64,000 nucleotides of DNA, taken from the NCBI RefSeq assembly GCF_964026575.1, contig NZ_OZ032161.1, forward strand, positions 1,446,721-1,510,720. The letters are read 5' to 3'. The notes beneath the pieces are model-generated. The model had not been told where the DNA came from. It saw nothing but the letters and a program-made list of their open reading frames with translations, and made no database searches. How positions within the stretch are numbered: position 1 is the first letter of the stretch; every line of letters begins with the position of its first letter. Below, in pieces: positions 26,319 through 36,694 of this stretch. A program made the position numbers and the translations under genes. The stretch comes from Candidatus Tisiphia endosymbiont of Melanophora roralis. Its GTDB lineage: Bacteria > Pseudomonadota > Alphaproteobacteria > Rickettsiales > Rickettsiaceae.

Positions 26319-29300
26319 ATGAAGAATATTTTTGCTATTTTATTAATTTCTATGTTGTGCCTTTCAGGGTGTACTGGCGATAGGTGCATTGATGCAGATG
26401 ATTTTGGCTTTATAAAATTTGTAATTTCTTCAAGATATAAAAAAGAAAAGTTAAGCGGGCAACAAGATAATCAAACAGCTCCTTGGATCAATACTGGATA
26501 TAATGTAAATGGTCAACCACTCACTATATTGGTAAAAACTTGGGATTATTCTAAAGGAGATAAAAACAACTCTACAGAATTATCAGCTTGGAGTGCGTGG
26601 TATGGTCAAGAAAAAAATACCAATACTTTATCCGAATTTTGTAAGAGACTACAAGTATGCAAATTTATAGATGACAGGATGTGTACTAAGAGTAAGGATG
26701 CCAAAATTAGTAACGCACCATGTTTATTTAAAAATGGTGTAGGGCTATACATGTTAATTGCTGAGCATGATACAAATCCTAATCTCTCTTTGGATACACA
26801 GCGTACACCAAAAGGCATTACCGCCCACCTTGGTGAACCTCTTGCTGGTTATGAACTTTATGATCTTAATAAAAGAGGGGAATTAGTAAAAGCTGGAGGA
26901 ATAAGTTATCAATATGAAGGTAAAGGTGAAGTTAGCCCATTATATTTTAAGATTTTAGATAAATTTTATGATGATAATAATGGTCAGTATCGTGTAGTTA
27001 TTAAATCTGGGGTCACTGACACTAGACCTGACCCTATTGAATTTTTAACGAATTTAATAAAAGCTGAGTTATTTGGTGATGATGAGAATCATGGGCTAGT
27101 TAGGTCAATTTACGAGGGTATTATTAAAACACCAGGATATCGTGTATCTGTTTCAGCTCTGTTAACTTTGTATATTATGTTTACAGGATTTTCTTTCCTA
27201 ATTGGTAATGTTAATCTCACACATACTGAATTAATAATTAGAGTAGTAAAAGTTAGTATAGTATCTACGTTACTTAGTTCAACTAGTAGCTGGCAATTTT
27301 TCCATGATTACTTATTCGTGTTTTTTATGGAAGGGGTAGAAGAAATATTACGAATAATTAAAGAAACAGCGGCTACCGGACCTGGATCTTGGAGTATTAT
27401 AGGTTTAATGATAGCCCCGCAAACTATGGCAAAATTATTTTCATTACTATTTGTCGATCCTTTAGGGTTTATATATATAATTTTATTCTTGATAGCCCTT
27501 TATTTTATCTTCATGATGGTATTTAAGGCTACTATTATATATCTTACAGCACTGATAACTGTTGGGATGATTATCATAATGGCGCCAATATTCATTTGCT
27601 TTATGTTATTTGGTATCACGCGTTCATTGTTTGAAAACTGGTTAAGACAGCTGATTTCCTATGCACTACAACCAATTATATTATTTACTGGTATTGCTTT
27701 TATTTCAATGATTATCAGAACAGAAATATATTCTTCACTTGGTTTTGGAGTATGTAAGTATGACTTCCCAAATTTAGGACCGATAAATGAACTGTTTGGT
27801 AGTATAAATGAAGATCTAGACACTAGTCTTGGAGACTCAATATTTTATTGGTGGTTTCCATCTCCAATGAAAGCTGGCAAATTTTCTAAAACAAAAGCTA
27901 ATATATTAGTGCCTGTTGATCATCGCATCGATGATGGCTCGCCTGATGGCAAACTATGTTTAGCTTATCAATGTATCGAGGAAAGATATGTTGAATTACC
28001 ATTTTTAGATCTAGTCAACGATGTAAGAAGAATTGATAATTTTTTCAGTGGTCACTTTGTTCAGCTGGATGGATTATTGTTAATTTTTGTATGTGTTTAT
28101 TTACTAAGTAAATTTAATGATATAGCTGTTTCAAGTGCTAAATTCTTATCTAGCACCTCAGGTAATCTAACAAATTTACAAGCAATTGGACAAGCCGCTT
28201 TTGCCCCTATTCAACAGCAAATAGAAAGACCTGCAAATTATGTTGTAAAGGCTGCTAAGAAAAGGGTGAATCAACACATTATCGAAAAAGCTAGTATGTT
28301 TTTTGCCGAAGGGTTTGAAGACAAAATGATGAAGGGTGTAACACGAGAAGCACTGAAATCACCAAAATCTAGTGTTTTAGATGAAGTAAAAAGAACTTAT
28401 GGTATAGATTATAAAGATGTTAATGTTCATGCTCAAGATGATTACCAAAAGGGTATTAGTGAAGTTATTAAAGTAATCAAACCGGATGGAACGGACAAAG
28501 AATTTAAGGGTAATAGTTATTCCGAACTTCGTGATTATTTAGCGGGTCTTAAATTTGGAGAAGGTAAAAAACTTGACAAAGATCAGCAGAAAGAGCTTGA
28601 TGATTTAATGAAAACTAAAGATGGTAAAACTTTACGAGAATTAGCGAGTGATGCAAAGTTTACCAAAGATTTCCAGCAAGCTTATGTGGATACACATCAA
28701 GCAATGTCAACAAGGGGAATAGGGTTATTTGGTAAAAATATAGCACCTCTCAAAAGTTGGCAAGAGATGAATAGGCGTGTTGATGAAAAGAGAGAGCTAC
28801 GTGATAAGAAGCGTAAAAATATAGGAGAGAGAATATATGCTGGTTATGAAGGATTAAAACGAGAGGCACTTACTGCTATTGTTGGTAAAGATTTACGGGA
28901 TGCTTTTGAGGGTAACTTAACTGGGGCAGAGTGGGAAGATTTTAATTATAATGATTCAAGACTTAGAACCCATAGTGAATCACTTAAGGATCAGCAAAGA
29001 TCTTTGGAACATCAAGAACTTCTAACTAAAATCAATAAAGAAACCATTGCTGTTCAGGAAGATATTTCATCTCCTGAATATCTAGCCAAGCTTGAATTAC
29101 AGGGTAGAACAGCAGATATTGCATATTATGCAGAACTATCTAACAAAAAACTTGCCTTTGAGATATATGATGCTTTAGCTAAAGGTGAAGGTGATGACGG
29201 GGAGAATCCCGTGTTGATGGGCGAGCGATTCATGCGAGAAAAAGCAACGGATACTCAAACTCGTAATATGATTGACAGTGCTTATAGAATTGAGCAGACA

Positions 29301-29525
29301 CTAATAGATAACGATAAATATGCACGCAGACAAGAACATTATGAAATTATGCGTGAGAAAGCTGAAGCTAATGGGGATAATCAATCTTTAGAGTATAGTA
29401 AAGCAGTACTAAAGAAAATAGAAGAAAGAAAAGAACTTATTAAGAAAGAAGTTATATCTCACATTGATGGAATTAATCAATATCGCTTAGGTGCTAGAAT
29501 GCCTAAATATGAAAAAAATGATTAA
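26319..29525 (+). CDS. rvhB6e: VirB6-family channel protein with lipobox and long cytoplasmic tail
   Basis: 1068 residues, last of the five paralogues. The N-terminus is a lipoprotein signal (ILLISMLCLSGCTGD) with the lipobox LSGC, so the periplasmic domain is probably lipid-anchored. The VirB6 core spans about residues 270-470 (VSVSALLTLYIMFTGFSFLIG, APIFICFMLFGITRSLFENWLRQLISYALQP), and another membrane segment occurs near 590. The remaining 460 residues are highly charged and predicted coiled coil or helical (DEKRELRDKKRKN, KIEERKELIKKEV). A separate promoter is possible after the hairpin array. A terminator-like hairpin lies 66 bases beyond the stop. Confidence 0.9.
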   Translation: MKNIFAILLISMLCLSGCTGDRCIDADDFGFIKFVISSRYKKEKLSGQQDNQTAPWINTGYNVNGQPLTILVKTWDYSKGDKNNSTELSAWSAWYGQEKNTNTLSEFCKRLQVCKFIDDRMCTKSKDAKISNAPCLFKNGVGLYMLIAEHDTNPNLSLDTQRTPKGITAHLGEPLAGYELYDLNKRGELVKAGGISYQYEGKGEVSPLYFKILDKFYDDNNGQYRVVIKSGVTDTRPDPIEFLTNLIKAELFGDDENHGLVRSIYEGIIKTPGYRVSVSALLTLYIMFTGFSFLIGNVNLTHTELIIRVVKVSIVSTLLSSTSSWQFFHDYLFVFFMEGVEEILRIIKETAATGPGSWSIIGLMIAPQTMAKLFSLLFVDPLGFIYIILFLIALYFIFMMVFKATIIYLTALITVGMIIIMAPIFICFMLFGITRSLFENWLRQLISYALQPIILFTGIAFISMIIRTEIYSSLGFGVCKYDFPNLGPINELFGSINEDLDTSLGDSIFYWWFPSPMKAGKFSKTKANILVPVDHRIDDGSPDGKLCLAYQCIEERYVELPFLDLVNDVRRIDNFFSGHFVQLDGLLLIFVCVYLLSKFNDIAVSSAKFLSSTSGNLTNLQAIGQAAFAPIQQQIERPANYVVKAAKKRVNQHIIEKASMFFAEGFEDKMMKGVTREALKSPKSSVLDEVKRTYGIDYKDVNVHAQDDYQKGISEVIKVIKPDGTDKEFKGNSYSELRDYLAGLKFGEGKKLDKDQQKELDDLMKTKDGKTLRELASDAKFTKDFQQAYVDTHQAMSTRGIGLFGKNIAPLKSWQEMNRRVDEKRELRDKKRKNIGERIYAGYEGLKREALTAIVGKDLRDAFEGNLTGAEWEDFNYNDSRLRTHSESLKDQQRSLEHQELLTKINKETIAVQEDISSPEYLAKLELQGRTADIAYYAELSNKKLAFEIYDALAKGEGDDGENPVLMGERFMREKATDTQTRNMIDSAYRIEQTLIDNDKYARRQEHYEIMREKAEANGDNQSLEYSKAVLKKIEERKELIKKEVISHIDGINQYRLGARMPKYEKND

Positions 29526-29590
29526 CAATAGTCTATTACCCCTTACCAATCACTACTATGTCACCCCGCAGGGGTTAAATATATAAACAC

Positions 29591-29613
29591 CTCCTCCTTC
29601 AGGAGATTTTTTT
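29591..29613 (+). terminator. Rho-independent terminator of the rvh operon
   Basis: CTCCT-CCTTC-AGGAG hairpin followed by ATTTTTTT, on the same strand as and 66 bases after rvhB6e. The five-pair stem is short but the T run is good. Confidence 0.6.
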
Positions 29614-29802
29614 AGATCCCCACCGTAGCTCCATAGTTTTGACGTTAGCACTACAATTGTAGCATTAAGTATAGCATATATTTTTTAGGTACTAATAGAT
29701 TTTTGAAAATTTTTTATAACAAAATTCAATTTTTATATAGAACTTAAGATTATTTATTAGTTGAAAATTTATTAAAATATCTATTTATTAAATTTATAAT
29801 AG

Positions 29803-30759
29803 TTGTATTTTAGTAAATTTAAACTATCAATTGTTATTTGGGTGAAAACAACAACCATATTTATACTCCTGTTTATAATTTCTGTAACAAATAAGATTTA
29901 TGCATCAGCTTGGTTAATTGACTCAGGCAAGTACAAATATACGGTTACTGCTAGCAATATTGATAAAAATTCTAAAAATATTAAACAAGTAAGAGCCAAT
30001 CTTTTTCTACAAATTCAGTGTAAATTGGCATATTTAAAAGATCGTATTAAGTTGGTTAATAATTCATCGGCTCTTTATAATAAGTTATTTAGGCAAATTC
30101 AATTTTTAGAGCGTAGATCTAGAGAAATATCCTCATACCAAGACGAATTAATGCGAATCTTTGCTATCGAATATGGAATTAATAAAAACCAAAATTTGGA
30201 AATTCAATTACTTTATAAAGAAAATAAATTCCAAGGAAGTAATGACATGAACTACCTGTCTAATGATAAAGAAATTGGTATATTTTATAAAATTAAGCTC
30301 TTTCAGAACACTAATAAGATAGTTTCAGTTCAGCCAAGAATATACATGACCAAAGATGGTTGCCAACAGCAATTTTCTTATGAATTATTATTGCTATCAG
30401 CATTTTCCAAAAAAATTCGTACAGTTTCAGTATTTGCTGAAAGTGTTTTTAGTTTTGGGCAAGCCCTAAATAACTCATATACAAGAAGAAGTCATTATAG
30501 TTTTTCAATATCTGAAGGCATTGAATTTCAAAATGGCATTATGTTAGTAGACTTTACCAAATATTATACTAGGAGAAATTACGGTTCTATTTATAATAGA
30601 ACTTTATATAAGCAATTTTCAGTTGCAAAAAAGATTAAATTTGGTAATCTAAAGAAGAATAGCCTAACAACACAAATAGGGTATTTTTGTGATAAAAGCC
30701 TAATTAATAAACATTATAAAATATCAGGAGTAATATTTTCAATATGGATGGATGTATAA
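29803..30759 (+). CDS. Putative outer-membrane beta-barrel protein
   Basis: Not recognised as a named family. 318 residues from a TTG at 29803. A GTG at 29842 gives a cleaner signal peptide (KTTTIFILLFIISVTNKIYASA) and may be the true start. After the signal come a short coiled region (residues about 65-120) and then many alternating polar/hydrophobic strands ending in VIFSIWMDV, with a pattern that suits an outer-membrane barrel (IGIFYKIKLFQ, YSFSISEGIEFQNGIMLVDF). The frame overlaps the following glycosyltransferase by 16 bases, so the two are translationally coupled. Inference: an export or surface partner for the glycan made by the downstream enzyme. Confidence 0.55.
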   Translation: MYFSKFKLSIVIWVKTTTIFILLFIISVTNKIYASAWLIDSGKYKYTVTASNIDKNSKNIKQVRANLFLQIQCKLAYLKDRIKLVNNSSALYNKLFRQIQFLERRSREISSYQDELMRIFAIEYGINKNQNLEIQLLYKENKFQGSNDMNYLSNDKEIGIFYKIKLFQNTNKIVSVQPRIYMTKDGCQQQFSYELLLLSAFSKKIRTVSVFAESVFSFGQALNNSYTRRSHYSFSISEGIEFQNGIMLVDFTKYYTRRNYGSIYNRTLYKQFSVAKKIKFGNLKKNSLTTQIGYFCDKSLINKHYKISGVIFSIWMDV

Positions 30760-32543
30760 AAAATATTAATAGAGAGTTTTTAGATATTCTACTAAAAGAA
30801 CAACTACTTACGGATTTACAAATATCTCATGTTAAGTTCAAATTAATTGAGAGTACTGGTGAGAATGATTTTTTTAATGTGATAATTGCAGAAGGAATTA
30901 TTAATAATGAGATGGTTATAGATATTTTGTATAAAAATAAATTATTGCCTCTATTGAATGTGCAAGAAACACAGGTTAAGATTTGTGATTATGCAAAAAT
31001 TGATCAATATGTAGAAAATGGTTATTTCATTTATGAAAACGATAAAAGCAATAAAGTGCTTGCTATAAATGACCTAGCTTATTTAAGGAAGTTATCAACA
31101 ATACATTATAATGTACAGATTAATTTGGTCAAAAAGAATGACTTCTATCAGCTACTTGAACAAAATTTTAGCCATTTGAATATAATCAAATCCAAATATT
31201 TTCTTGAATTTATCTCAGTATACATGGTAGCAAAAAATATCAATTACACTAAGTCAATTATCATATTTTTTGTGATATATTTTGGAATATTATTTAATTT
31301 TAAACATATTTTTCATGTGATTAACATTATTTGCTATTTTTCACAAAATATTTTAAAAATTATGTTATTTAACCAAGCTGTAATTGTACAAAATACAGCG
31401 TTTAAAGGTAGTGATATCTCCATTTTAAAAAATGATTCTCTACCTATTTACACTATTTTACTTCCATTATATAAAGAATCAGGCAAGCTAAAGTCAATTA
31501 TTAGTTATGTCGCTAATATTAATTATCCTAAACATAAATTAGATGTCAAAATCATTATTGAAGCAGATGATTATTTGATGATCAAGGAAAATATCCTATA
31601 TGAATTACCTTCTTATATACATTTGCTTAAAGTACCTTTTAGTTTACCTAGGACTAAACCTAAAGCCCTTAATTATGCCATGCAATATTGCAGAGGAAAG
31701 TATGTAGTAATATATGATGCAGAAGATAGGCCTGATACTGATCAACTCCTTAAAGCAGTAATAGCCTTTGATGAATTACCGAAAGAATATGTTTGTTTGC
31801 AGGCTAAACTTAACTTTTATAATGAGAATGAAAATTTACTCACTAAACTTTTTAGCATAGAATATTGTTTATGGTTTAAATATCTTCTGAAAGGTTTAAG
31901 CTTGATGGATTTACCAGTAACTCTTGGAGGAACTAGCAATCATTTTAAGGTTGACGCCTTACAAACAATAGGATTTTGGGACGCTTATAATGTTACTGAG
32001 GATGCTGATTTAGGAATTAGATTATATTCTTTTGGTTATAAAGTTCATATGATAGATTCTTATACTTTAGAGGAATCACCTATAGATATTATAAGTTGGA
32101 TAAATCAAAGATCTCGTTGGATAAAAGGATTTATCCAAACATTTTTGGTATTTCTTGCCCAAAAAGACAAATATAAAAGGTTTAAATTTTATCAAATAAC
32201 TACTATTTTCATTTTTATTGGTTTTTCTTCTTATGGTTTTTGTTGTTTGCCATTTCTAATGCTAACTATTAAAATTAATACATTCGCCATAATTAATTAT
32301 TTATGGATAATTAACAGTTTTTTTGCTTTTTCATACCTTTACGGAAGTGCTTTTTTTATTTTACTGATTAAAAAAGGAAAAATAACTAATTTTCGAATAT
32401 TAGATATTGCTGCCTTGTTTGTGTGGCCTCTGTATTTTCTACTACATACGATAGCAAGTTATAAGGCGATTTGGGAGATTATTTTCATGCCCTTCAAATG
32501 GGATAAAACTCAGCATGGGATTAGTACTCTAGACCTTGAATAA
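30744..32543 (+). CDS. Family-2 glycosyltransferase with MshEN-like N-terminal domain
   Basis: Processive membrane glycosyltransferase, 599 residues. Residues 1 to about 145 resemble the N-terminal domain of GspE/PilB-type proteins (LLKEQLLTDLQISHVK, FFNVIIAEGIINNEMVIDILY), a fold that in some members binds cyclic di-GMP. After a membrane segment (about 165-190) comes the GT2 domain: TILLPLYKESGKL, the metal-binding YDAEDRPDTD at about 323, the catalytic TEDADLG at about 417 and QRSRW at about 453. Further membrane helices close the protein. The layout recalls NfrB and BcsA-type synthases that make and export a polysaccharide. Product and regulation are not deducible; the family and motif assignment is firm. 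Confidence 0.82.
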   Translation: MDGCIKNINREFLDILLKEQLLTDLQISHVKFKLIESTGENDFFNVIIAEGIINNEMVIDILYKNKLLPLLNVQETQVKICDYAKIDQYVENGYFIYENDKSNKVLAINDLAYLRKLSTIHYNVQINLVKKNDFYQLLEQNFSHLNIIKSKYFLEFISVYMVAKNINYTKSIIIFFVIYFGILFNFKHIFHVINIICYFSQNILKIMLFNQAVIVQNTAFKGSDISILKNDSLPIYTILLPLYKESGKLKSIISYVANINYPKHKLDVKIIIEADDYLMIKENILYELPSYIHLLKVPFSLPRTKPKALNYAMQYCRGKYVVIYDAEDRPDTDQLLKAVIAFDELPKEYVCLQAKLNFYNENENLLTKLFSIEYCLWFKYLLKGLSLMDLPVTLGGTSNHFKVDALQTIGFWDAYNVTEDADLGIRLYSFGYKVHMIDSYTLEESPIDIISWINQRSRWIKGFIQTFLVFLAQKDKYKRFKFYQITTIFIFIGFSSYGFCCLPFLMLTIKINTFAIINYLWIINSFFAFSYLYGSAFFILLIKKGKITNFRILDIAALFVWPLYFLLHTIASYKAIWEIIFMPFKWDKTQHGISTLDLE

Positions 32544-32554
32544 ATCAAGGTATA

Positions 32555-32811
32555 CTCTAGAATAGAAAATCAACAATTGCGTTGTCGTATCTAAATATCT
32601 CCGCTGCTCCGCACAGGTGTCATTGCGAGGAGGTACAAAGTGCCGACGTGGCAATCTTGTGAAGAAGAGCTTAAATTACCTCGAGGCCGCCTAACAAAGG
32701 CAGATATTATTTCATGAGATTGCCACGTCGGCGATTTCATCGCCTCCTCGCTAATAGACGGTTTTTTGGCTGAAACCTTTCCGGTTTAGCTATACGAGCA
32801 GTATATATACT
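32555..32811. repeat. Composite spacer repeat between glycosyltransferase and nuoH
   Basis: TATACTCTAGAATAGAAAATC at the left repeats 8678-8698. A GTCATTGCGAGGAG element fills the middle (32619-32760), and GAGCAGTATATATACTT closes the right end. The two genes converge here, so the palindromes could also act as a bidirectional terminator. There is no coding potential. Confidence 0.65.
32619..32760 (+). repeat. GTCATTGCGAGGAG palindromic element, copy 5 (expanded)
   Basis: GTCATTGCGAGGAGG at the left and CTCCTCGCTAATAGACG at the right. The centre differs from other copies: GTGCCGACGTGGCAATCT pairs with GATTGCCACGTCGGCG, giving a long stem. Larger than copies 1, 2 and 4. Confidence 0.75.
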
Positions 32812-33843
32812 TTAAAGCAGAAGAGTATGGTTTGGTAAATTACCGGTGAACATTAGAACGCTTGATACTAACACCACCCAAAATAAAGTAAAAGGTAAAA
32901 ATACTTTCCAACCTAAACGCATTAATTGGTCGTAACGATATCTAGGTAATGTTGCTCTTATCCATAAAAAACAAAATAATAAAACCCCGGTTTTTAGTAC
33001 AAACCACATAAAACCTGGCACAAAATTTAAGACTTTAATGCCAAAAGGTGGCAAATAGCCACCTAAGAAAAATGTGGTGGTCATACCGCTAGCTAAAATC
33101 ATATTAGCGTACTCACCAAGAAAAAACAATGCAAATCCCATGGAAGAATATTCAACATTATAACCAGCAACTAGCTCAGACTCAGCTTCTGATAAATCAA
33201 AAGGCAATCTGTTCGTTTCTACAAGTACTGATATGAAGAATATTACTGCCATAGGTAACAGCATCAAATCAACCCACCAAGGAAATAATCTTTGTCTTTC
33301 TATGATTTCTGAAAGATTAAGAGTACCTGTTGTTAAAAGTACAGTAACAATCACCAACCCTATAGATACTTCGTATGAAATCATCTGAGCCGACGAGCGA
33401 ACAGCCCCAAGGAAAGCATATTTCGAATTACTTGCCCAGCCCGCTATGATTATACCATAAACAGCTAACGATGAGATGGCCATAATATACAAAACACCAA
33501 CATTTATGTCGGCTAGTACAAGTTTCTTATCAAAAGGTATTACCGCCCAACCAATTAAACTAAGTACGAGGGTAATCATAGGTGCTAGGGTGAATAATAT
33601 TTTATCAGCTTGGTTTGGTATAATTGTTTCTTTAAATAATAGTTTTACTGCATCGGCAATTGGTTGTAATAACCCAAAAGGTCCTACTACATTTGGACCT
33701 TTTCGGAGTTGCATTAGCCCTATTACTCTTCGCTCAGCATAGGTAAGGTAAGCTACGCACAGCAAAAGAGGAATAGTGATAGATAAAACTTTCAAAGCCA
33801 CAATAATTAACGGCAATAGATATTGTTGAAAGAACGATATCAT
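32812..33843 (-). CDS. nuoH: NADH-quinone oxidoreductase subunit H
   Basis: Membrane subunit of respiratory complex I at the junction with the peripheral arm, lining the quinone site. About 343 residues and eight or so helices. The conserved motifs are [41 protein letters not shown] and LGEYANMI. The start chosen, ATG at 33841-33843 ([11 protein letters not shown]), overlaps the nuoG stop as ATGA; a longer reading from 33879 would only add residues encoded inside nuoG. Transcribed with nuoG. The genes nuoI onward are not in this window. Confidence 0.95.
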   Translation of the reverse strand: MISFFQQYLLPLIIVALKVLSITIPLLLCVAYLTYAERRVIGLMQLRKGPNVVGPFGLLQPIADAVKLLFKETIIPNQADKILFTLAPMITLVLSLIGWAVIPFDKKLVLADINVGVLYIMAISSLAVYGIIIAGWASNSKYAFLGAVRSSAQMISYEVSIGLVIVTVLLTTGTLNLSEIIERQRLFPWWVDLMLLPMAVIFFISVLVETNRLPFDLSEAESELVAGYNVEYSSMGFALFFLGEYANMILASGMTTTFFLGGYLPPFGIKVLNFVPGFMWFVLKTGVLLFCFLWIRATLPRYRYDQLMRLGWKVFLPFTLFWVVLVSSVLMFTGNLPNHTLLL

Positions 33844-35900
33844 GCAACTTTGTCCCTTTCTTGCTTTGACTCTACACATTTTGCCATAGTAACAGATGCT
33901 CTACTAATCGAGTCTGTCATATAGTAATTTATAGGTTTAGTCACTATATCAGATTTAAGTAAATTATCGAGGGAGGTAAATTTTATAAAATCACAGCTCG
34001 TTATCTCAGAAATATTGGCAAATACCGGGAATTCTGCAGCCAACCTAGTTCTTATTTCATCTAAATTATTCATGCCAAGATTTAGCCCTAAACTATTAGC
34101 TAGATTATTTATAATAACCCAATCTTCTTTTGCTTGTCCTACTGGATGAGTTGCGGCTTTACCATATTGAGGTCTTCCTTCAAAATTTACGTAAGTGGCA
34201 TCTTTTTCTGTATAGCTACTAGCAGGAAAGATTACATCTGCTACATTTGCTCCATTATCACCGTGATGTCCTTGATATACTACAAAAGATGATTTTATTT
34301 TGTTCATATCAATTTCATCACTGCCTAGTAAATATACAAACTTAATCTCACCCCTTTCTGCCTTTTGTAAAATTTCAAAAACTCCATTACCACCGTTTTT
34401 AGGACTAAAGCCTATATCTAAACTACCGACCATTGACGCATGATTATGTAGTATATTAAAACCATTCCAATCATCTCTAACTATCTTATATTTATCAACC
34501 ATTTGGTGAATGAGTGCCAAAATAGCATAACCATCATCCCGAGAATATACACCATCACCAATAATTATAATTGGATTTTTTGCATGTTCTAATTCCTTAG
34601 CAAACTGATGTTCCTCTGATATTATTGCCTTAATTATGTCAGGGCTAGCCCCTAATTCATTTATATAATAAGTTTGGTTAGTAATATTGCCAATTCGAGC
34701 TACTTTTAGCTTTCCTTCTCTTTGCAATATGCCAATACGAGCATTTAGGATAGGAGCTACTTGTCTGATATTTGCACCAATTAACAAAGCTAGATCAGCT
34801 TCTTTAAGTCTAGAAATTGTTGTGTTAAATAGATAGTTCCCCCTACTAGATTGGTCTATTTTATAATTAAACTGGTTACTGTCAAAATTGTTACATCCAA
34901 GTTTCTGTAATAATGTTTTCAATAAAAACATTGATTCGGTGCATGCTAGCGTTCCAGCTATTGCTGCAATCTGGTCACCGACTTGATCAGCAGCAAGAGA
35001 CTCTAATTTTTGTGCTACTAATGCAATAGCATCATTCCAAGAGGCTTCGACTAATTTGCCGTTTTTCCTGATATATGGAGAATCTAACCTTTGATATTTC
35101 AAACCATCATAAGCAAATCTTGCTTTATCTGATATCCACTCTTCGTTGATATCGTCATTAACCCTTGGTAATATCCTCATTACTTCAGATCCCCTACTAT
35201 CAACCCTTATATTACAACCTTGTGCATCCAATACATCTATTGACTCAGTCTTTGTTAGTTCCCAACTACGAGCTTTAAAAGAATAAGGCTTGGAATTTAA
35301 TGCTCCGACTGGGCAAATATCTATAATATTGCCTGATAACTCCGATTCAAGACTACGCTCAAGATACGAGGTTACCTCCATATGCTCCCCCCTGTAAAGA
35401 GTTCCTATTTCCTCAACTCCAGCAATATCAGTGGCAAACCTTATACATCTAGTACATTGTATGCATCTAGTCATATGGGTCTTAATCAAAGGTCCCATAT
35501 ACTTATCTTTGACCGTTCTTTTATTCTCCGAAAATCTAGAACTTGCTTTACCATATTTAAAGGCTTGATCCTGTAAATCACACTCACCTCCTTGATCACA
35601 AATAGGACAATCTAGGGGGTGATTAATCAATAGAAATTCCATCACTCCTTCACGAGCCTTTTTAACACCTATGGTATTAGTGTGGATAACCATACCTGAG
35701 GAGGCAGGCATAGCACAAGAAGCAATGGGCTTGGGAGATTTTTCCATCTCCACCAAGCACATACGGCAGTTACCGGCAATCTTCAAACGTTCATGAAAAC
35801 AGAAATGTGGGATTTCTATACCAAGCTTACTGCAGGCACGAAATACGGTTGTGCCTTCCTCTACTTCAACTTCAGTACCATCTATAGTAAGTTTTATCAT
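33840..35900 (-). CDS. nuoG: NADH-quinone oxidoreductase subunit G
   Basis: Iron-sulphur subunit of complex I, 686 residues. Cluster ligands are visible: the ferredoxin-like N-terminus ([18 protein letters not shown]), [15 protein letters not shown], and [16 protein letters not shown], followed by [13 protein letters not shown]. The rest is the molybdopterin-oxidoreductase-like domain without cofactor-binding function. It starts 42 bases from the end of a spacer and ends overlapping nuoH by four bases. Complete and unremarkable. Confidence 0.95.
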   Translation of the reverse strand: MIKLTIDGTEVEVEEGTTVFRACSKLGIEIPHFCFHERLKIAGNCRMCLVEMEKSPKPIASCAMPASSGMVIHTNTIGVKKAREGVMEFLLINHPLDCPICDQGGECDLQDQAFKYGKASSRFSENKRTVKDKYMGPLIKTHMTRCIQCTRCIRFATDIAGVEEIGTLYRGEHMEVTSYLERSLESELSGNIIDICPVGALNSKPYSFKARSWELTKTESIDVLDAQGCNIRVDSRGSEVMRILPRVNDDINEEWISDKARFAYDGLKYQRLDSPYIRKNGKLVEASWNDAIALVAQKLESLAADQVGDQIAAIAGTLACTESMFLLKTLLQKLGCNNFDSNQFNYKIDQSSRGNYLFNTTISRLKEADLALLIGANIRQVAPILNARIGILQREGKLKVARIGNITNQTYYINELGASPDIIKAIISEEHQFAKELEHAKNPIIIIGDGVYSRDDGYAILALIHQMVDKYKIVRDDWNGFNILHNHASMVGSLDIGFSPKNGGNGVFEILQKAERGEIKFVYLLGSDEIDMNKIKSSFVVYQGHHGDNGANVADVIFPASSYTEKDATYVNFEGRPQYGKAATHPVGQAKEDWVIINNLANSLGLNLGMNNLDEIRTRLAAEFPVFANISEITSCDFIKFTSLDNLLKSDIVTKPINYYMTDSISRASVTMAKCVESKQERDKVA

Positions 35901-36099
35901 TATATAATGTAGTTTTATATTACGTCGAAATTATACCACATTATATGTTACTCACTAATCTAAATTTTCCAATTTTACAAGAATTTTGCAAAATTAACTA
36001 ACAAAAAAGATGCTATCCCTATGAAAGCAGAGATCTGTATATTATAACTTTTTAAGCTATTTTTTAGATCTCCGCACTAAGATGAAATTAAGAGACGAC

Positions 36100-36450
36100 T
36101 TAAGTTCCCGTACATGCTTGACTAGCAGCAGCAGTACTAGCTACCATGTTTATAATTTCGGGAGCCTTAAACAATATTATAACACCAGTCACAATAACCA
36201 ATGCAACTTCCCATTTTAATTGACCTCTAAGAGTTTGAATCCCTAGAACAACTATACCAATAATTGCTATACCACGAGCTGTATTACCACGAAATGTTTT
36301 GATCATCTTACACAACACATCACCTACTGGATCAGTAGAAGCAAAAGCATCCGATGCTGTAGTAATTAGAGCAATGCTACAAAGGATAAACAGCAAACGC
36401 CACACAAAACCACTATCAAACTGTTCAGAATAGGACCTACAAATATTCAT
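36100..36450 (-). CDS. rvhB2: Type IV secretion major pilin VirB2
   Basis: 116 residues of the VirB2/TrbC pilin family. A long signal peptide (LLFILCSIALITTASDAFA, cleavage after AFA) precedes a mature protein of about 70 residues with two hydrophobic helices: ARGIAIIGIVVLGIQTLRG and VALVIVTGVIILFKAPEIINMV. It ends SQACTGT, with a second cysteine in DVLCKMI able to pair with it. The gene stands alone, over 6 kb from the rest of the rvh operon, which is the usual rickettsial scatter. It presumably forms the pilus or channel filament. Confidence 0.88.
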   Translation of the reverse strand: MNICRSYSEQFDSGFVWRLLFILCSIALITTASDAFASTDPVGDVLCKMIKTFRGNTARGIAIIGIVVLGIQTLRGQLKWEVALVIVTGVIILFKAPEIINMVASTAAASQACTGT

Positions 36451-36694
36451 ATTTTACCTCGTTAACGAATTATTTTAGACATGTGGATGATTCTATACTG
36501 TACATTTTTACAGTTCAAGGATTAATATAGGGTGATCGTAATCTAATTGGATAATTGCTGGAAAAGAAAGGTTTACGTGGTGTTTTAGTCACAATTTTTG
36601 CAAGTTTAATTAATACTCCCGACGTTATCCCTGCACTTTCGGATGTCATCAACTATGATTTTAAACCGATGTCTTACATTAAATTGAGGTTACA

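Noticed and set aside
33844-33879. Extended N-terminus of nuoH ([12 protein letters not shown])
   Set aside because: These residues are encoded inside nuoG; the ATGA overlap start at 33843 gives the family's normal N-terminus.
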